A stretch of 64,000 nt of DNA from Pradoshia sp. D12 (GCF_008935075.1 NZ_CP044545.1:833501-897500), one strand, 5' to 3'; shown: positions 1 to 10,263, counted from the stretch's first letter. A program made the numbers and translations. Notes: generated by a model from the sequence alone, not told the origin.

Positions 1-1117
1 AGTCGGTTGGTTTGATAAAGGTGATACAACAATTGGGATAGTGGAAAAGTCAGGTGATTTTTACTCTGCACTAGAAAAGCAGCTTGACAGCAGTGGAAGC
101 GAATTAAGCCTGAAAACATATAAATCGGAAAGTGAAGCAAAGAAAGCTGAAGAAGAGGGAGATTTGGAAGGATATTTATTGCTTGAAGAGCAAGACGGTA
201 TTCCAATAGGTGTCTATAAGGCCCAATCCATCGCCAATTCAAATGAGAGTACAGAAATTCAAAATGCTCTGCAGCAAATACAAACAAGTATTTTAACAAA
301 GCAGGTTAATATAACGGATGAACAGTTGGCAGCTATCTACAAGCCTGTCTCCTTTGAGGTTGTTCCATTAAATAATCGGGCGAAATCAGAGGAAGAGCTT
401 AATCAGGCTCGCGGCCTAGTCTATGTGATGATCTTTGTAATTTATTTCTCTGTTGTTGTGTATGCCGGTATGATTGCTAACGAAGTGGCCATTGAAAAAT
501 CATCTCGTGTGATGGAGATTTTAATTTCAAGTGTGTCACCAATTCAGCAAATGTTCGCGAAAATCACTGGAATTGCTCTGCTGACATTGACACAGCTTGC
601 CATATTTGTGCTGGTTGGATATTTATCATTTAAAAGCAGCAGTGGGATGGGAGAAATTTTCGAGGCTTTTGGCTTTGACAATATGAAAGCGAAGACGATT
701 GTTTATGCGGTTATATTTACCTTCTTAGGTTATTTATTATATGCCACAATGGCAGCGTTCCTTGGTTCTTTAGTAAGTAAGATTGAAGATTTGCAACAAA
801 TGATCATGCCAATGACCATGCTGGTTGTCCTGGCTTTCATGCTTGCCATGACTGGGCTTGGCAATCCGGAAGCAACATTTATAAAGGTCTCTTCCTATAT
901 TCCGTTCTTCACACCTATGCTTATGTTTATGCGTATAGGAATGCTTGAAATATCCAATATCGAAATTGCGATAAGCATTGGTATTCTGCTTGTGACGATT
1001 GGATTATTAGCCTATTTTGGAGCTAAAGTCTATAAAGGCGGAGTTTTAATGTATGGAAATTCAAGCTCATTTAAAGATATTAAAAAAGCACTTGATTTAA
1101 CAAACAGCAATAAGTAA
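1..1117 (+). CDS. yhaP: ABC-2 type transporter permease (YhaP/NatB-like), 5' partial
   Basis: The reading frame is open from base 2, so the start lies left of the window; the first visible ATG/GTG codons are internal. What is visible is the end of a large extracytoplasmic domain (charged, K/E-rich) followed by about five or six membrane segments, beginning with a hydrophobic stretch that contains VYVMIFVIYFSVVVYAG. The E-SSRVMEILISSVSP motif is typical of ABC-2 permeases of the NatB/YhaP group, which export Na+ or other substrates with an ATPase partner; that partner (YhaQ) should be just upstream. A rho-independent terminator follows directly. The family call is good; the substrate is unknown. 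Confidence 0.85.
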   Translation, partial: VGWFDKGDTTIGIVEKSGDFYSALEKQLDSSGSELSLKTYKSESEAKKAEEEGDLEGYLLLEEQDGIPIGVYKAQSIANSNESTEIQNALQQIQTSILTKQVNITDEQLAAIYKPVSFEVVPLNNRAKSEEELNQARGLVYVMIFVIYFSVVVYAGMIANEVAIEKSSRVMEILISSVSPIQQMFAKITGIALLTLTQLAIFVLVGYLSFKSSSGMGEIFEAFGFDNMKAKTIVYAVIFTFLGYLLYATMAAFLGSLVSKIEDLQQMIMPMTMLVVLAFMLAMTGLGNPEATFIKVSSYIPFFTPMLMFMRIGMLEISNIEIAISIGILLVTIGLLAYFGAKVYKGGVLMYGNSSSFKDIKKALDLTNSNK

Positions 1118-1123
1118 ACAAGG

Positions 1124-1153
1124 ACTCACTTCCAAATGGGAAGTGAGTTTTTT
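1124..1153 (+). terminator. Terminator after yhaP
   Basis: The stem ACTCACTTCC pairs with GGAAGTGAGT around an AAAT loop and is followed by six T. It lies 7 bases after the yhaP stop codon. Confidence 0.9.
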
Positions 1154-1279
1154 ATGGTTCTTAGTAGGATATTTGATTTGCTTAAATAAAGGCATCCTTT
1201 GCAATCACCTGGCTGATTACGGGGAGGTAACAATTATCTAATAATATTTGTATATGAGATAATTAAATTTACGTTTTTT

Positions 1280-1308
1280 TTGATTAAAAGAACAATCGTT
1301 TGTAGTAA
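1280..1308 (+). promoter_or_regulatory. Candidate promoter for yhaO-yhaN
   Basis: TTGATT and TAGTAA are 17 bases apart and would start transcription just before the yhaO ribosome-binding site at 1319. The -10 match is weak. Confidence 0.35.
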
Positions 1309-1333
1309 AATGGCATGGAAGGAGTGTGGTACA

Positions 1334-2557
1334 GTGCGAGGCGTAAAATTTATACATGCAGCTGATTTGCATTTGGGCAGCGTTTTTTCAGGATTTCAGC
1401 ATATGCATAGTGCCATTTATGAAAAAATAAAAAACAGCGGATATTCAGCATTAACAAGGCTCGTGGACACGGCAATTCAGGAAAGAATTGATTTTGTTAT
1501 TTTTGCTGGAGATATTTATGATAATGAAGAACGAAACTTGAAAGCACAATTGAAATTTAAGGCTGAAATGGAAAGATTGGAAACCTATTCGATTCCTGTC
1601 TATTTAATTCATGGAAATCATGATTACATGAATGGGAATTACTTTGATATAAGCTTACCAGCGAATGTTCATCTGTTTGGACGCGAAGTAGAAGTTAAAC
1701 AATTTATTAAAGAAAATGATGCAACTACCGTAAATCTTTATGGATTCAGTTATGATAAGCGCCATATACATGATCGGGTTATTCAGGAGTATAAAAAGGC
1801 AGACGATGCTGATTATCATATTGGTATATTACACGGTAATTTAGATGGAGAGAGTGCTCATGGAAACTATGCTCCTTTTACCAGAAGTGAGCTGCTTAGT
1901 AAGCAATTTGATTACTGGGCTCTCGGGCATATCCATAAACGAATGGAAATTCTGCAGGAACCACCAGCCATTTATCCAGGCTGCTTGCAGGGGAGAAATA
2001 AAAAAGAGACAGGTGAAAAAGGCTTCTATCTAGTCTCCATGTCAGGGTCAGATACTTCTTTAGAATTTGTACCTGTATCGACAGTTGAATGGAAAACGGA
2101 AACCATTCAGGCAGATCATATTTCATCTGTAAACGAACTTATTGCTGAACTGGATAAAATAAAAGAGGGTGCGTATGAGCCGGATAAGTCTATTCTGCTG
2201 AATATCATGATCGATGCATCTGATTGCAAAATGAATCCTGAATGGCTGTTTGTGGATATGGATCATTTACTTGAAGGTCTACAGGATGAGGAGATGGATG
2301 AGATTTCTGTATGGATTCATTCCTGTACACTGATTCCACCCCGCTATGCAAGCGGAGGCGGAGAGCTGTCTGATACATTTATAGATGAACTTTTGAGGAC
2401 AACTGTCAATATGAATTCTGAACAGTATCTGAAATACGGGGAAGCTCTCTTTACTCATTCTGCGGCAAGGAAATATATAGAGCCATGGGAGGAAAACGAG
2501 TGGCAGCAAATCTTGGACGAGGCAACGCTTGAATTAGTAAAGCGCCTGAATCGTTAA
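1334..2557 (+). CDS. yhaO: Metallophosphoesterase, SbcD-like DNA exonuclease subunit YhaO
   Basis: A calcineurin-like phosphoesterase of 407 residues, close to the usual YhaO length. Visible metal-site motifs are HAADLH (residues 8-13), AGDIYD near 58-63, GNHD near 94-97 and a later GHIHKR. Start choice: GTG at 1334 has AAGGAG nine bases upstream, while the in-frame TTG at 1280 has no ribosome-binding site. It is followed 18 bases later by the SMC-like yhaN, so the pair probably forms an SbcCD/Mre11-Rad50-like DNA repair nuclease. The family is known; the exact substrate in the cell is not shown by sequence. Confidence 0.9.
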   Translation: MRGVKFIHAADLHLGSVFSGFQHMHSAIYEKIKNSGYSALTRLVDTAIQERIDFVIFAGDIYDNEERNLKAQLKFKAEMERLETYSIPVYLIHGNHDYMNGNYFDISLPANVHLFGREVEVKQFIKENDATTVNLYGFSYDKRHIHDRVIQEYKKADDADYHIGILHGNLDGESAHGNYAPFTRSELLSKQFDYWALGHIHKRMEILQEPPAIYPGCLQGRNKKETGEKGFYLVSMSGSDTSLEFVPVSTVEWKTETIQADHISSVNELIAELDKIKEGAYEPDKSILLNIMIDASDCKMNPEWLFVDMDHLLEGLQDEEMDEISVWIHSCTLIPPRYASGGGELSDTFIDELLRTTVNMNSEQYLKYGEALFTHSAARKYIEPWEENEWQQILDEATLELVKRLNR

Positions 2558-2575
2558 AAATGAGGAGAAAATGCT

Positions 2576-5554
2576 TTGATTATAAAGAAAATACATATAT
2601 ATGGATTTGGTAAATTTGTAGACTACAAACAAGAATTAACATCAGATATAAATGTATTCTACGGAGAAAATGAGGCTGGTAAATCAACGATTTTTTCCTT
2701 TATCCATGCCATGTTATTTGGATTCCCTGCTAAGAACCAAACAACAGCCTCCTACGAACCGTCGGGGAGCGGCCGGTATGGTGGAAAACTGGTCATTGAG
2801 CTCCCTGAAATAGGTGAAATAACGATTGAAAGAGTTAAAGGGCACCAGGGTACAGAATGTGGAGTTTATAACAGGTTTGGGAGAATAGGGGGGGAGGAGA
2901 AAATAAAAGAATGGTTGAAGGGAGTCGACCGAAACTTCTATGAATCTATATACTCCTTTAATCTAGACGGCTTGCAGGATATCTATCGTCTGGAAGAAGA
3001 TCAATTGGGCAAATATCTCTTTTTTGCTGGCATGAGTGGCAGTGAAAGGCTTTGGGAGATGGAAGCAGGCTTGCAAAAGCAAATGGACAGTCTATTTAAG
3101 CCAGGTGGAAAGAAGCCTATTCTGAATCAAAAGCTGGCTGAATTAAAGCAAAGCTCCCAGGCAATTCAAAAAGCAAGGGAGAAAGAGAAAAGCTATAATA
3201 CCTTTTTGAGCGAAGAAAGGGAACTAAGTAAAGAAATTTCGCTCACTCAAGAACAAATAGAGCGAATAAAAACGAACTTAATTCATTTAAAGGACTGGAA
3301 GAGACTGTTGCCATCCATTCAGGAGCTTGCTTCCATTGAAGTGCGCCTGTCAGAATTAGAAGAATCTCCTTTTCCGGTAAATGGGATGGGGCGCATGGGA
3401 AAGATAGAGGCTGAAAGGTCGGCAAAGGAAACATTTCTGCAAACTCAGTTAAATAAATTGAAAGTACTCCAAAATGAAAAGGATTCCCTCCAAGTCAATG
3501 AACAGTGGCTGGCAAGTGGGGAGAGGGTATGTCAAGCCGAGCTTTATAGTGATAAATTGATCATCCTACTCGAAGAAATTAGGACTCAATCGATCGAATT
3601 AAAGCATATAGAGGATAAAATCATTAAGCTTCAGGGAGAATTACATACACAATTTGATCCTGTTATGGTTGAAAGTTTTGATACAAGTATCTTTCGGAAA
3701 GAAGAAATTAAACAGATAGAATTAGAGAAGCATACACTTGCCAAGAAGAAGATGGAGCTTGATGCTCAGCTTGAAAAAGAACGAGTCAAATTGGAACAAA
3801 TCGAGCAAATCACTGAAATTTATGAGAGAAAATTGCTGCCTGAAAATGAAAGAGAAAGGCTTAAAAGAATAGTAGAGCAGTATGAACATGCTGACAAGGC
3901 AGCACAGGAAGAGAAGTCAGCCAAGGAAGTCATCCAGCGATTAAAGCAACGAAGGAATCAAGCGTTGGAATCAGAGAAAAAGGGTAAGAAAAAACAGAAA
4001 GTTATTCTGGGCTCGGTCTTACTGGCTTCCATTTTGGCGGTTCTTTTATTAATCTTAGGCGGACAGCTTGGCGTTGCATTGATTGTGGCGGTTGTTGGTA
4101 TCGTACTCGTTATATATATAAATTCGATGAATGGCAATCAATTGCAATCTGAGGAATTAGCGAAAGAAATTAACTACTATGAGGAAATTGTAAAAAAATC
4201 ATCTTCGATTTCAATTGATGAACAAAGCTACAGAATGCAAAAAAGTATGCTTGAAGAGGATACGGCAAATCGAGAAAAATACAAGCTGGAATCACTGCGC
4301 AAAGAACAACAGGAAGCAATATTTGACAGTTTAATTGATTCCTTTGAAGAATGGGAAAAAGAGTTGGCGCTTTGTAAACATAAATTGATTACGCTCGGAA
4401 ATGAATGGTCATTGCCTAATGAGGTGTCATGTACGATGCTTTCAGATGCTTTTGAGCGAATTGAACAAATTAAAAACCTTATGTTGGAGAAGAGCAAACT
4501 CATTTCATTGCTTGCTTATACAGAGGAGAAAAAGGATGAGTATATCCGCTATATAGGGAAGCTTTCAGAGGAATTTGGTGTTACGGGCACTCAAAGTATC
4601 GAGCAAATAAACTACTCTATTGTTCAGAAGTACAAAGAGAATGAATTGGTCAATAGGCAAAAAAATAATATGCTCGAAAAAATACAGGAGCTCGAGGAAG
4701 AAATTATACCTTTAAAGGACTTGTGCAGACAGCTAAATCAAGAAAAGCAGCAATTGCTTCAGGAAGCAGATTGTCATGAAGTGGAAGGGTTCTATCAGCG
4801 CGGTAGAGATGCCGAAGAAAGAAGTCAGCTCAGCATAGCAAAGAGACAATTGATTGGGCAGCTGGGACGTTATGCAAATCTCGATCAGTACCATTCTGTT
4901 ACAGACTTGGTTTTAAAGGATAGAATTGAGGAACAAGAGGCTGAGCAGTCTTCCTATGAATCAACATTAAATCGGTTACGAAAAAGACTTGCAGAGGTAA
5001 AGTACGAGATAAATAGGCTTGAGGAGGATGGAACAGTAGAGGCGTTGCTTCATAACCATCAGCTTTTAAAACAGGAATTTCAAGTGTTGGCTAAGAAGTG
5101 GACAACGCTCAGCCTCATGAAGGGGACTCTGGCTGAGTCTATAACGACGTATAAAGAAGAAAAACTGCCTGCAATTATTGAACAAGCTAATGGGTATCTA
5201 CGTAACCTTACGAATGGAAGATATGAAAAAATCCTATTCTCAGAAAATGGTGAGGGACTCTCTTTATTGGACCATAGGGGATTAGAGGTTCATTCGAAAA
5301 ATTTGAGCAGAGGGACGGCAGAACTTACTTATGTATCTATAAGGCTTGCTTTAGCGGGTACGATTGATGGAAGAAAAGAATGGCCGCTGATCATGGATGA
5401 TACGTTTGTCAATTTTGATGATAAGCGAACGGAAAGAATGATTTCTCTATTAAAGCATATTAGTAAAGAGGGGAATCAGGTTCTCTTTTTTACCTGCCAT
5501 GATCATATTGCTGCGATGTTTAATGGGCAGAATATCATCCAATTAACAAGATGA
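2576..5554 (+). CDS. yhaN: SbcC/Rad50-like ATPase YhaN with central membrane-type hairpin
   Basis: A 992-residue SMC-like ATPase. The Walker A motif GENEAGKST is at residues 30-38. Two long coiled-coil arms follow, then a signature-like [18 protein letters not shown] and Walker [13 protein letters not shown] near the end. Where Rad50 has its zinc hook there is instead a strongly hydrophobic segment (about residues 478-517) that looks like one or two membrane helices, a known feature of the YhaN group; it suggests a membrane-tethered complex. The TTG start at 2576 has GAGGAG eight bases before; the ATG at 2571 hits a stop at once. Partner of yhaO. The stop codon region carries the promoter of yhaM. 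Confidence 0.9.
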   Translation: MIIKKIHIYGFGKFVDYKQELTSDINVFYGENEAGKSTIFSFIHAMLFGFPAKNQTTASYEPSGSGRYGGKLVIELPEIGEITIERVKGHQGTECGVYNRFGRIGGEEKIKEWLKGVDRNFYESIYSFNLDGLQDIYRLEEDQLGKYLFFAGMSGSERLWEMEAGLQKQMDSLFKPGGKKPILNQKLAELKQSSQAIQKAREKEKSYNTFLSEERELSKEISLTQEQIERIKTNLIHLKDWKRLLPSIQELASIEVRLSELEESPFPVNGMGRMGKIEAERSAKETFLQTQLNKLKVLQNEKDSLQVNEQWLASGERVCQAELYSDKLIILLEEIRTQSIELKHIEDKIIKLQGELHTQFDPVMVESFDTSIFRKEEIKQIELEKHTLAKKKMELDAQLEKERVKLEQIEQITEIYERKLLPENERERLKRIVEQYEHADKAAQEEKSAKEVIQRLKQRRNQALESEKKGKKKQKVILGSVLLASILAVLLLILGGQLGVALIVAVVGIVLVIYINSMNGNQLQSEELAKEINYYEEIVKKSSSISIDEQSYRMQKSMLEEDTANREKYKLESLRKEQQEAIFDSLIDSFEEWEKELALCKHKLITLGNEWSLPNEVSCTMLSDAFERIEQIKNLMLEKSKLISLLAYTEEKKDEYIRYIGKLSEEFGVTGTQSIEQINYSIVQKYKENELVNRQKNNMLEKIQELEEEIIPLKDLCRQLNQEKQQLLQEADCHEVEGFYQRGRDAEERSQLSIAKRQLIGQLGRYANLDQYHSVTDLVLKDRIEEQEAEQSSYESTLNRLRKRLAEVKYEINRLEEDGTVEALLHNHQLLKQEFQVLAKKWTTLSLMKGTLAESITTYKEEKLPAIIEQANGYLRNLTNGRYEKILFSENGEGLSLLDHRGLEVHSKNLSRGTAELTYVSIRLALAGTIDGRKEWPLIMDDTFVNFDDKRTERMISLLKHISKEGNQVLFFTCHDHIAAMFNGQNIIQLTR

Positions 5555-5579
5555 TTTTTAATATTAATTTGCCTTCGCA

Positions 5580-5588
5580 TGATATAAT
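5580..5588 (+). promoter_or_regulatory. Extended -10 promoter for yhaM
   Basis: TGATATAAT is a perfect extended -10 element 32 bases before the yhaM start. No good -35 box is seen. It suggests yhaM can be transcribed apart from yhaON. Confidence 0.55.
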
Positions 5589-5619
5589 AAATATTGGAAT
5601 GGACCGGGGAGGGATATAC

Positions 5620-6558
5620 ATGAAGGGAATTGCCCATCATGAAGTTGGAGATACGATAGATCTTCATCTATTCATAAAGAATGCTATAAAAGGAACAGCA
5701 AGTAATGGAAAACCTTTTTTATCTTTAATTTTCCAGGATAAAAGCGGAGAAATAGAAGCAAAGCTTTGGGATGTAAAACCTGAGGATGAACAGCTGTATA
5801 TGCCGGAAGCAATCGTACGGGTAACAGGAGATATACAAAATTATAAAGGTAAGCTTCAGCTTCGGATTCGATCAATTCGCCTAAAGTACGATAATGAGAC
5901 GGTTAATATTGCTGATTTATTGCCGACTGCTCCTCTTGGAAAAAATGAAATGTCTGAAACGATTACAAAATATATATTCGAGATGACGAATCCTAATATA
6001 CAGCGGATTACTAGACATTTGGTTAAAAAATATTTTAATGAGTTTTTGGAATATCCTGCTGCCACGAAAAATCACCATGAATTTTTCTCTGGTCTGGCAT
6101 ATCATGTTGTATCGATGTTAAACTTAGCAAAATCAATTGCTGAGCTATACCCATCATTAAATAAAGATTTATTATATGCGGGAGTCATCCTTCATGATCT
6201 CGGAAAAGTGAAGGAACTATCAGGACCAATTGCGACTACTTACACAGTGGAGGGCAACTTGCTTGGCCATATTTCCATTATGGTGAATGAAATCGGTAAA
6301 GCTGCTGATGAATTAAATATTCAGGGGGAAGAAGTTCTTATTCTTCAGCATATCGTTTTAAGCCATCATGGAAAAGCGGAATGGGGAAGTCCGAAACCGC
6401 CATTGGTTAAAGAGGCAGAGGTTCTGCATTATATTGATAATTTGGATGCGAAAATGAATATGATGGATCGTGCGCTTGATCGGGTAAAACCGGGAGAATT
6501 TACAGAGCGAATCTTCCCTCTCGATAATCGCAGCCTTTATAAACCGAATATCAAATAG
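5620..6558 (+). CDS. yhaM: 3'-5' exoribonuclease YhaM
   Basis: 312 residues: an N-terminal OB-fold nucleic-acid-binding domain (about 15-90), then an HD-type metal phosphohydrolase domain with HDLGK at about 192-196 and further His residues (HISIM, SHHGK). YhaM-family enzymes are Mn/Co-dependent exonucleases acting on single-stranded RNA ends. Start: ATG at 5620 with GGGGAGGG upstream; the frame is open to an ATG at 5551 that overlaps the yhaN stop but lacks a ribosome-binding site. It is followed by a strong terminator. Confidence 0.92.
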   Translation: MKGIAHHEVGDTIDLHLFIKNAIKGTASNGKPFLSLIFQDKSGEIEAKLWDVKPEDEQLYMPEAIVRVTGDIQNYKGKLQLRIRSIRLKYDNETVNIADLLPTAPLGKNEMSETITKYIFEMTNPNIQRITRHLVKKYFNEFLEYPAATKNHHEFFSGLAYHVVSMLNLAKSIAELYPSLNKDLLYAGVILHDLGKVKELSGPIATTYTVEGNLLGHISIMVNEIGKAADELNIQGEEVLILQHIVLSHHGKAEWGSPKPPLVKEAEVLHYIDNLDAKMNMMDRALDRVKPGEFTERIFPLDNRSLYKPNIK

Positions 6559-6572
6559 ATTATCGATTTTAA

Positions 6573-6614
6573 AAATATGCTTTCCTTTAAGTGGAAAGCA
6601 TATTTTTTTTTTTT
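6573..6614 (+). terminator. Terminator after yhaM
   Basis: The arms AAATATGCTTTCC and GGAAAGCATATTT are complementary, with a run of about twelve T. Confidence 0.92.
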
Positions 6615-6667
6615 AAGCATATAGTTTTAAAAAGGATGCTTAATCCTTAAGGAGGGGGAGGACAAGC

Positions 6668-6838
6668 TTGTCAATTTTTATTGGAGTAATCATAGCTGGT
6701 ATCTTCTTTAGTGCCTTTATGACCATAAAATCAATCAGGGAAGAGCAAAAAGTTGATGAATCGTGGATTGAACAGGAGGGGAATGTTTATATAGAAAGAA
6801 TGGAAGAAGAAAAAAGAAAAAGAGCAATGGCACAATAA
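6668..6838 (+). CDS. yhaL: Small membrane-anchored protein YhaL (sporulation)
   Basis: 56 residues from a TTG start preceded by AAGGAGGGGGAGG. One N-terminal membrane helix (about residues 3-19) is followed by a charged, E/K/R-rich tail with an ERMEEEKRKR stretch. Size, layout and position between yhaM and prsA match the YhaL sporulation protein family. Its function is not known from sequence. Confidence 0.8.
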   Translation: MSIFIGVIIAGIFFSAFMTIKSIREEQKVDESWIEQEGNVYIERMEEEKRKRAMAQ

Positions 6839-6866
6839 AAACTCGACCAAACCGGTCGAGTTTTCT
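6839..6866. terminator. Bidirectional terminator between yhaL and prsA
   Basis: CTCGACC pairs with GGTCGAG, flanked by A-rich sequence on the left and T-rich on the right, so it can stop convergent transcripts from both sides. Confidence 0.88.
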
Positions 6867-6876
6867 GTTTCACCTA

Positions 6877-7725
6877 TTAGAATGCATCTTTTAAATCTTT
6901 ATCTTTTACTTCAACATCAGCATCATCAATCACTTTTTGAATAGCTTCTTGAGCTTTTGCGGAATCTAGCTTGGTCATTTTAACGTTTCTAGTTACTTCA
7001 TCTTTGGATTCTTCAAAAGAAGGATTGTCATTTTCTTTCTTCTCTGTTACTTGAATGATATGGAATCCATGCTCAGTTTGTACAGGATCAGAAATTTTGT
7101 TGACTTCAAGGCCGTATGCAGCATCTTCAAATGCAGTTACCATTTGTCCAACCCCAAACCAACCAAGGTCTCCACCTTTATCTTTATTGGCTGTATCTGT
7201 TGAATATTCTTTTGCCAAATCCTCGAATTTTTCACCTTTATCAAGCTTAGCCTTTACTTCTTTCGCTGTTTCCTCATCTGCTACAAGAATATGGCGAGCT
7301 TTTAAGTCGATTTTATATTTGTTATTATAGTAATCCTTAAGTTCTTTATCTGTTACTTTGATTGTATCAAGAGCGGCTTTTTCCTGTAAAAGATTGAATT
7401 TCACAGATTCTTTAAAAGCTTCTTCATCTTTAAAGCCAGACTGTGCCAAAGCTGCTTCAAAATTTTCGCCAAGATTTTCTTTGGCTTCTTCAACCTGTTT
7501 ATTCACTTCTTTATCTGTTACTTTATATTTATCAGAGAGAACTTTTTTATATACGAGTTCTTTTACTGCTTGATCCCCGTATTGATCTTTTAGTTGTTGA
7601 TAAAGCTCCTCTTTAGTAACATTTCCTGCTTTCGTTTCTACCACTGCTTCATCAGATTCATTATTGCAGGCTGCAAGACTGACAAGTAAAGCTGCTGATG
7701 CCAACGTAATTAACCATTTCTTCAT
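6877..7725 (-). CDS. prsA: Foldase lipoprotein PrsA (PpiC-type prolyl isomerase)
   Basis: 282 residues. The N-terminal signal peptide ends in the lipobox LAAC, with the lipidated Cys at residue 20. A SurA-like N domain is followed by a parvulin (PpiC) domain at about 133-225 (starts ARHILV, includes GGDLGWFG and HGFHIIQV), then a K/E-rich tail. It assists folding of secreted proteins on the outer face of the membrane. ATG start with AAAGGAG. Slightly shorter than the B. subtilis protein. Confidence 0.95.
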   Translation of the reverse strand: MKKWLITLASAALLVSLAACNNESDEAVVETKAGNVTKEELYQQLKDQYGDQAVKELVYKKVLSDKYKVTDKEVNKQVEEAKENLGENFEAALAQSGFKDEEAFKESVKFNLLQEKAALDTIKVTDKELKDYYNNKYKIDLKARHILVADEETAKEVKAKLDKGEKFEDLAKEYSTDTANKDKGGDLGWFGVGQMVTAFEDAAYGLEVNKISDPVQTEHGFHIIQVTEKKENDNPSFEESKDEVTRNVKMTKLDSAKAQEAIQKVIDDADVEVKDKDLKDAF

Positions 7726-7779
7726 CCATTACACTCCTTTTAGCGTGTTGCCAAGTAAAAGTATTTCATAACAAGCCTA

Positions 7780-7788
7780 ACTATAACA
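7780..7788 (-). promoter_or_regulatory. Candidate extended -10 promoter for prsA
   Basis: On the minus strand TGTTATAGT lies about 55 bases before the prsA start. The -35 region is only T-rich. Confidence 0.35.
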
Positions 7789-8007
7789 CAAAAATTCTGT
7801 TAAAAAAAGGATAAGCACAAATGTTATTTGATAATTATAATAATTGGAACAATCTTACTTAAATTCTAATCAGCGTTTTCATGGAATCTCATGTGTTTTT
7901 AAGTCTGTTTAGGGTCTTCATTAAAAATCATTTATTTAAGCAAAAGGCCCATTCCTTTTTGTGGAAATTGAATATGATACGGTAGCAGCTCAAAAGGAGG
8001 TGTGATC

Positions 8008-8094
8008 ATGAGTCAAGGATTTGGTGGAGGATTTGCTTTCATCGTAGTTCTGTTTATTCTACTCGTGATTGTTGGTGCGTCATATGTGTACTAA
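8008..8094 (+). CDS. YjcZ-family 28-residue hydrophobic peptide, copy 1
   Basis: ATG with AAAGGAGG at ideal spacing encodes 28 residues: MSQGFGGGFAF, then a single hydrophobic helix ending ASYVY. The Gly-rich start plus one membrane helix is the pattern of the YjcZ sporulation peptide family. The gene is too short for usual ORF cut-offs. It is paired with a near-identical second copy 34 bases downstream. Confidence 0.85.
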   Translation: MSQGFGGGFAFIVVLFILLVIVGASYVY

Positions 8095-8128
8095 CTAAGT
8101 AAGTATGTAACTGAAGGGAGGATACAAC

Positions 8129-8215
8129 ATGTCTGGTGGATACGGCGGAGGTTTCGCTTTATTAGTAGTTTTATTTATCTTGTTGGTTATCATTGGAGCA
8201 TCTTGGATTAACTAA
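8129..8215 (+). CDS. YjcZ-family 28-residue hydrophobic peptide, copy 2
   Basis: ATG preceded by GAAGGGAGGA encodes 28 residues beginning MSGGYGGGFAL and ending ASWIN. It has the same length and layout as the copy at 8008, differing at about ten positions, so it is a tandem duplication. It probably shares one transcript with copy 1, ending at the hairpin 8271-8298. Confidence 0.85.
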   Translation: MSGGYGGGFALLVVLFILLVIIGASWIN

Positions 8216-8270
8216 TTCAAGATTTGCAAAATCCTCATAAAGGTCACCTATGATCTATAGGTTGAACGAA

Positions 8271-8298
8271 AGACGAGTGTGAGTAACACTCGTCTTTT
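8271..8298. terminator. Terminator between YjcZ pair and small membrane gene
   Basis: A perfect 10-bp stem, AGACGAGTGT with ACACTCGTCT, is followed by TTTT. It serves the plus-strand peptides; its right flank holds the stop of the minus-strand gene. Confidence 0.88.
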
Positions 8299-8485
8299 AT
8301 ATGGTGTAGAATATTTCAATATAAGTAGAGATTAACAGGATGGTAATAAGGATATTGATTGTTCGAAAAAATTTGGCCTGTTTAGCTTCTGGCAATTCCT
8401 TTTTAGTACAGAAGCTGTCTGATAATTTATTGATATAATACAAAATAAAAAGTGCAAATAATGAAAACCAAATGAGAGGTATCAT
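8297..8485 (-). CDS. Small two-helix membrane protein, function unknown
   Basis: 62 residues, ATG with a full AAGGAGG site nine bases upstream, which is why I accept it despite its size. Two membrane helices (about residues 2-18 and 42-60) flank a charged loop (SDSFCTKKELPEAKQAKF). I do not recognise the family. It lies between prsA and hpr, where B. subtilis also has small uncharacterised genes. Confidence 0.65.
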   Translation of the reverse strand: MIPLIWFSLFALFILYYINKLSDSFCTKKELPEAKQAKFFRTINILITILLISTYIEIFYTI

Positions 8486-8637
8486 CCTGTTATCCTCCTT
8501 GACGCTAGTATCTCTCTAACATTATCAAAAAAGTATCAATTCTGTAAAGAATATGAATCGTTAGAACATTAATTACTCAGGAAATTAAGAGGGGGAAGAA
8601 AACGAGGGATATATAAAACATTGTGATTAAATACACA

Positions 8638-8708
8638 AGCCCATTCAAGATAAAAGCGGAGGTATGATAGATTAGTGTCCGCTTTTATCTATTATTATTG
8701 AATGGGCT
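8638..8708 (-). other. Long two-part hairpin over the hpr stop codon
   Basis: Outer arms AGCCCATTCAA / TTGAATGGGCT (11 bp) and inner arms GATAAAAGCGGA / TCCGCTTTTATC (12 bp) enclose a 17-base loop; an 8-base bulge on one side contains the hpr stop codon. No long T-run follows, so it is either an atypical terminator or an mRNA-stability element. Confidence 0.7.
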
Positions 8709-9270
8709 CTTTTTGATTTTCAATTTTTTCGAGAATTCCATTTTCGTCTGTGAATTCATTCTCAAGATTTGCAAATGATTTTTCGAATATATTCATAAAG
8801 TCGTCACCATAGATATTTTTAACAATCGCCATCATTTCCATCATATCAGGGAATTTTCCGTATAAGTCTTTTAAGGGTTGAGCACCTAAATAGACGGAGT
8901 TCTTGGATGAATCGAATACGCTTACGATTTCAAGCAATAGTTCGTTCCCTTCATCTGTAAGCTCAATATAGGTGTTACGTTTGTCATTTTCCTTTTTTGA
9001 AAATCTGAGAAGACCACGTTCTTCCAGCTTTTTTGAAAAGTTAAAGGCTGTAGATACATGCATAACACCGAACTTGGCCACATCAGATATGGATGCTCCC
9101 TTAAGATGATAAGCAATCCATAGAATATGATGTTCATTGATATTTAAATTATAGGGTTTAATCCACTGCTGCCAGTCTTTTTCAATTGCTTTCCAGAGAG
9201 CTTTGCTAAGCTGAGCAACCCGCTGGGTAAATAGCATGGCTTCTTTGATGGAATTTAAATTTTCAGTCAT
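8695..9270 (-). CDS. hpr: MarR-family transition-state regulator Hpr (ScoC)
   Basis: 191 residues. A winged-helix MarR domain covers about residues 25-135 ([20 protein letters not shown], then [17 protein letters not shown] as recognition region and [13 protein letters not shown] as wing). Hpr/ScoC represses protease and sporulation genes in B. subtilis. Start: ATG at 9270 preceded by AGGTGAG; the TTG at 9294 is in frame but has no site. Position between prsA and yhaH matches the B. subtilis order. Confidence 0.92.
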   Translation of the reverse strand: MTENLNSIKEAMLFTQRVAQLSKALWKAIEKDWQQWIKPYNLNINEHHILWIAYHLKGASISDVAKFGVMHVSTAFNFSKKLEERGLLRFSKKENDKRNTYIELTDEGNELLLEIVSVFDSSKNSVYLGAQPLKDLYGKFPDMMEMMAIVKNIYGDDFMNIFEKSFANLENEFTDENGILEKIENQKEPIQ

Positions 9271-9393
9271 AATACGCTCACCTACTTTTCTCAATTTATC
9301 TTACTGATTTATTATCCTTATAAAATATTAAATAACAAAAATGGTAATTTGCCAAATTTTTAGTTTTTTTACCGAGATTTTCTTGGCGCTGAG

Positions 9394-9759
9394 TTATTTT
9401 GTAGTGAGCGGAGATATAGCTGTTTCAAGCTCCTGGATGGCTGTTTCAACATCATTAATTTGGACTTGAATAGCACTTGTGTGTGCCTGGCTGTCTTGTT
9501 TCCATTCTTCCAATGCTTCTTTTACACCTTTTACGAACACTTGAATCTGTGTCTTGCTGACCGCGGTTGCAGATACGGATTCGTTCTTTAACTGGACGAT
9601 ACTTCTTTTTACATCCTGAAGAAGGTCCATAGTCTCATCTTTCGATTGTTTAAGCTTCAATCTGAGCTCTTGTCCGGATGAAGGAGTGCTTAACAATACT
9701 GAGACTCCAGCTACTGTAAACCCGGAAATAAAACCAATTAATAATGATTTTCCTTTCAT
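9394..9759 (-). CDS. yhaH: YtxH-like membrane-anchored coiled-coil protein YhaH
   Basis: 121 residues. An N-terminal Gly-rich membrane helix (about 5-24, KGKSLLIGFISGFTVAGVSV) is followed by a soluble helical, coiled-coil-prone region. This is the layout of the YtxH/YhaH general-stress family. ATG with GAGGTGA. A weak hairpin (GCCAA/TTGGC, near 9350-9386) follows on this strand. Confidence 0.85.
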   Translation of the reverse strand: MKGKSLLIGFISGFTVAGVSVLLSTPSSGQELRLKLKQSKDETMDLLQDVKRSIVQLKNESVSATAVSKTQIQVFVKGVKEALEEWKQDSQAHTSAIQVQINDVETAIQELETAISPLTTK

Positions 9760-10017
9760 TGCTATTCACCTCAATTTTATCTTTCCATAACAGATTTCTA
9801 CATAAAGTTAAAATACCCTTTAAAATTATTCCTTATATTTAACAATTCCTTTTTTTATATTATTTTAAACGTAAAAAGCTATTTTCGGAAACTATTTTTG
9901 GAAAAAAATTCATTTGTTTTTAGGTTATACCTTATTTTTCATCCAGTATTATGTTATTTCATATAAATATTGAATGTGCATACAATTAGATATGTAGATG
10001 AAAAGGAGGAGGAGGAA

Positions 10018-10203
10018 GTGTCATTATTTTTACTCATATTAATTCTCTTCAGTGGGTTTATAAGTATATTGTTTTACTCAATCATTTCTCTGGGAAAAGG
10101 AGGCGTATATCCAGCTAGACGTGTACTAAAGAAGAGGATTCATATGAGTGGAATATGGGCTTCAGTTCTTCTTTTGGTATTAATCTTAATATGGAAGTTG
10201 TAG
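10018..10203 (+). CDS. Small two-helix membrane protein, function unknown
   Basis: 61 residues from GTG at 10018, chosen because AAGGAGGAGGAGG lies directly before it; an in-frame TTG at 9970 has no site. Two membrane helices (residues about 2-24 and 43-60) are joined by a basic loop with PARRVLKKR. No family recognised. It has its own terminator at 10221-10257. Confidence 0.6.
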   Translation: MSLFLLILILFSGFISILFYSIISLGKGGVYPARRVLKKRIHMSGIWASVLLLVLILIWKL

Positions 10204-10220
10204 ATAGTAGAGGAACGTAA

Positions 10221-10257
10221 AAAGAGGATGTTAACCTTTTATGGTTTGCATCCTCTT
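10221..10257. terminator. Bidirectional terminator before trpP 3' end
   Basis: AAGAGGATG pairs with CATCCTCTT. The flanks are T-rich on both strands, so it can end both the small plus-strand gene and trpP. Confidence 0.8.
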
Positions 10258-10263
10258 GTTCTA

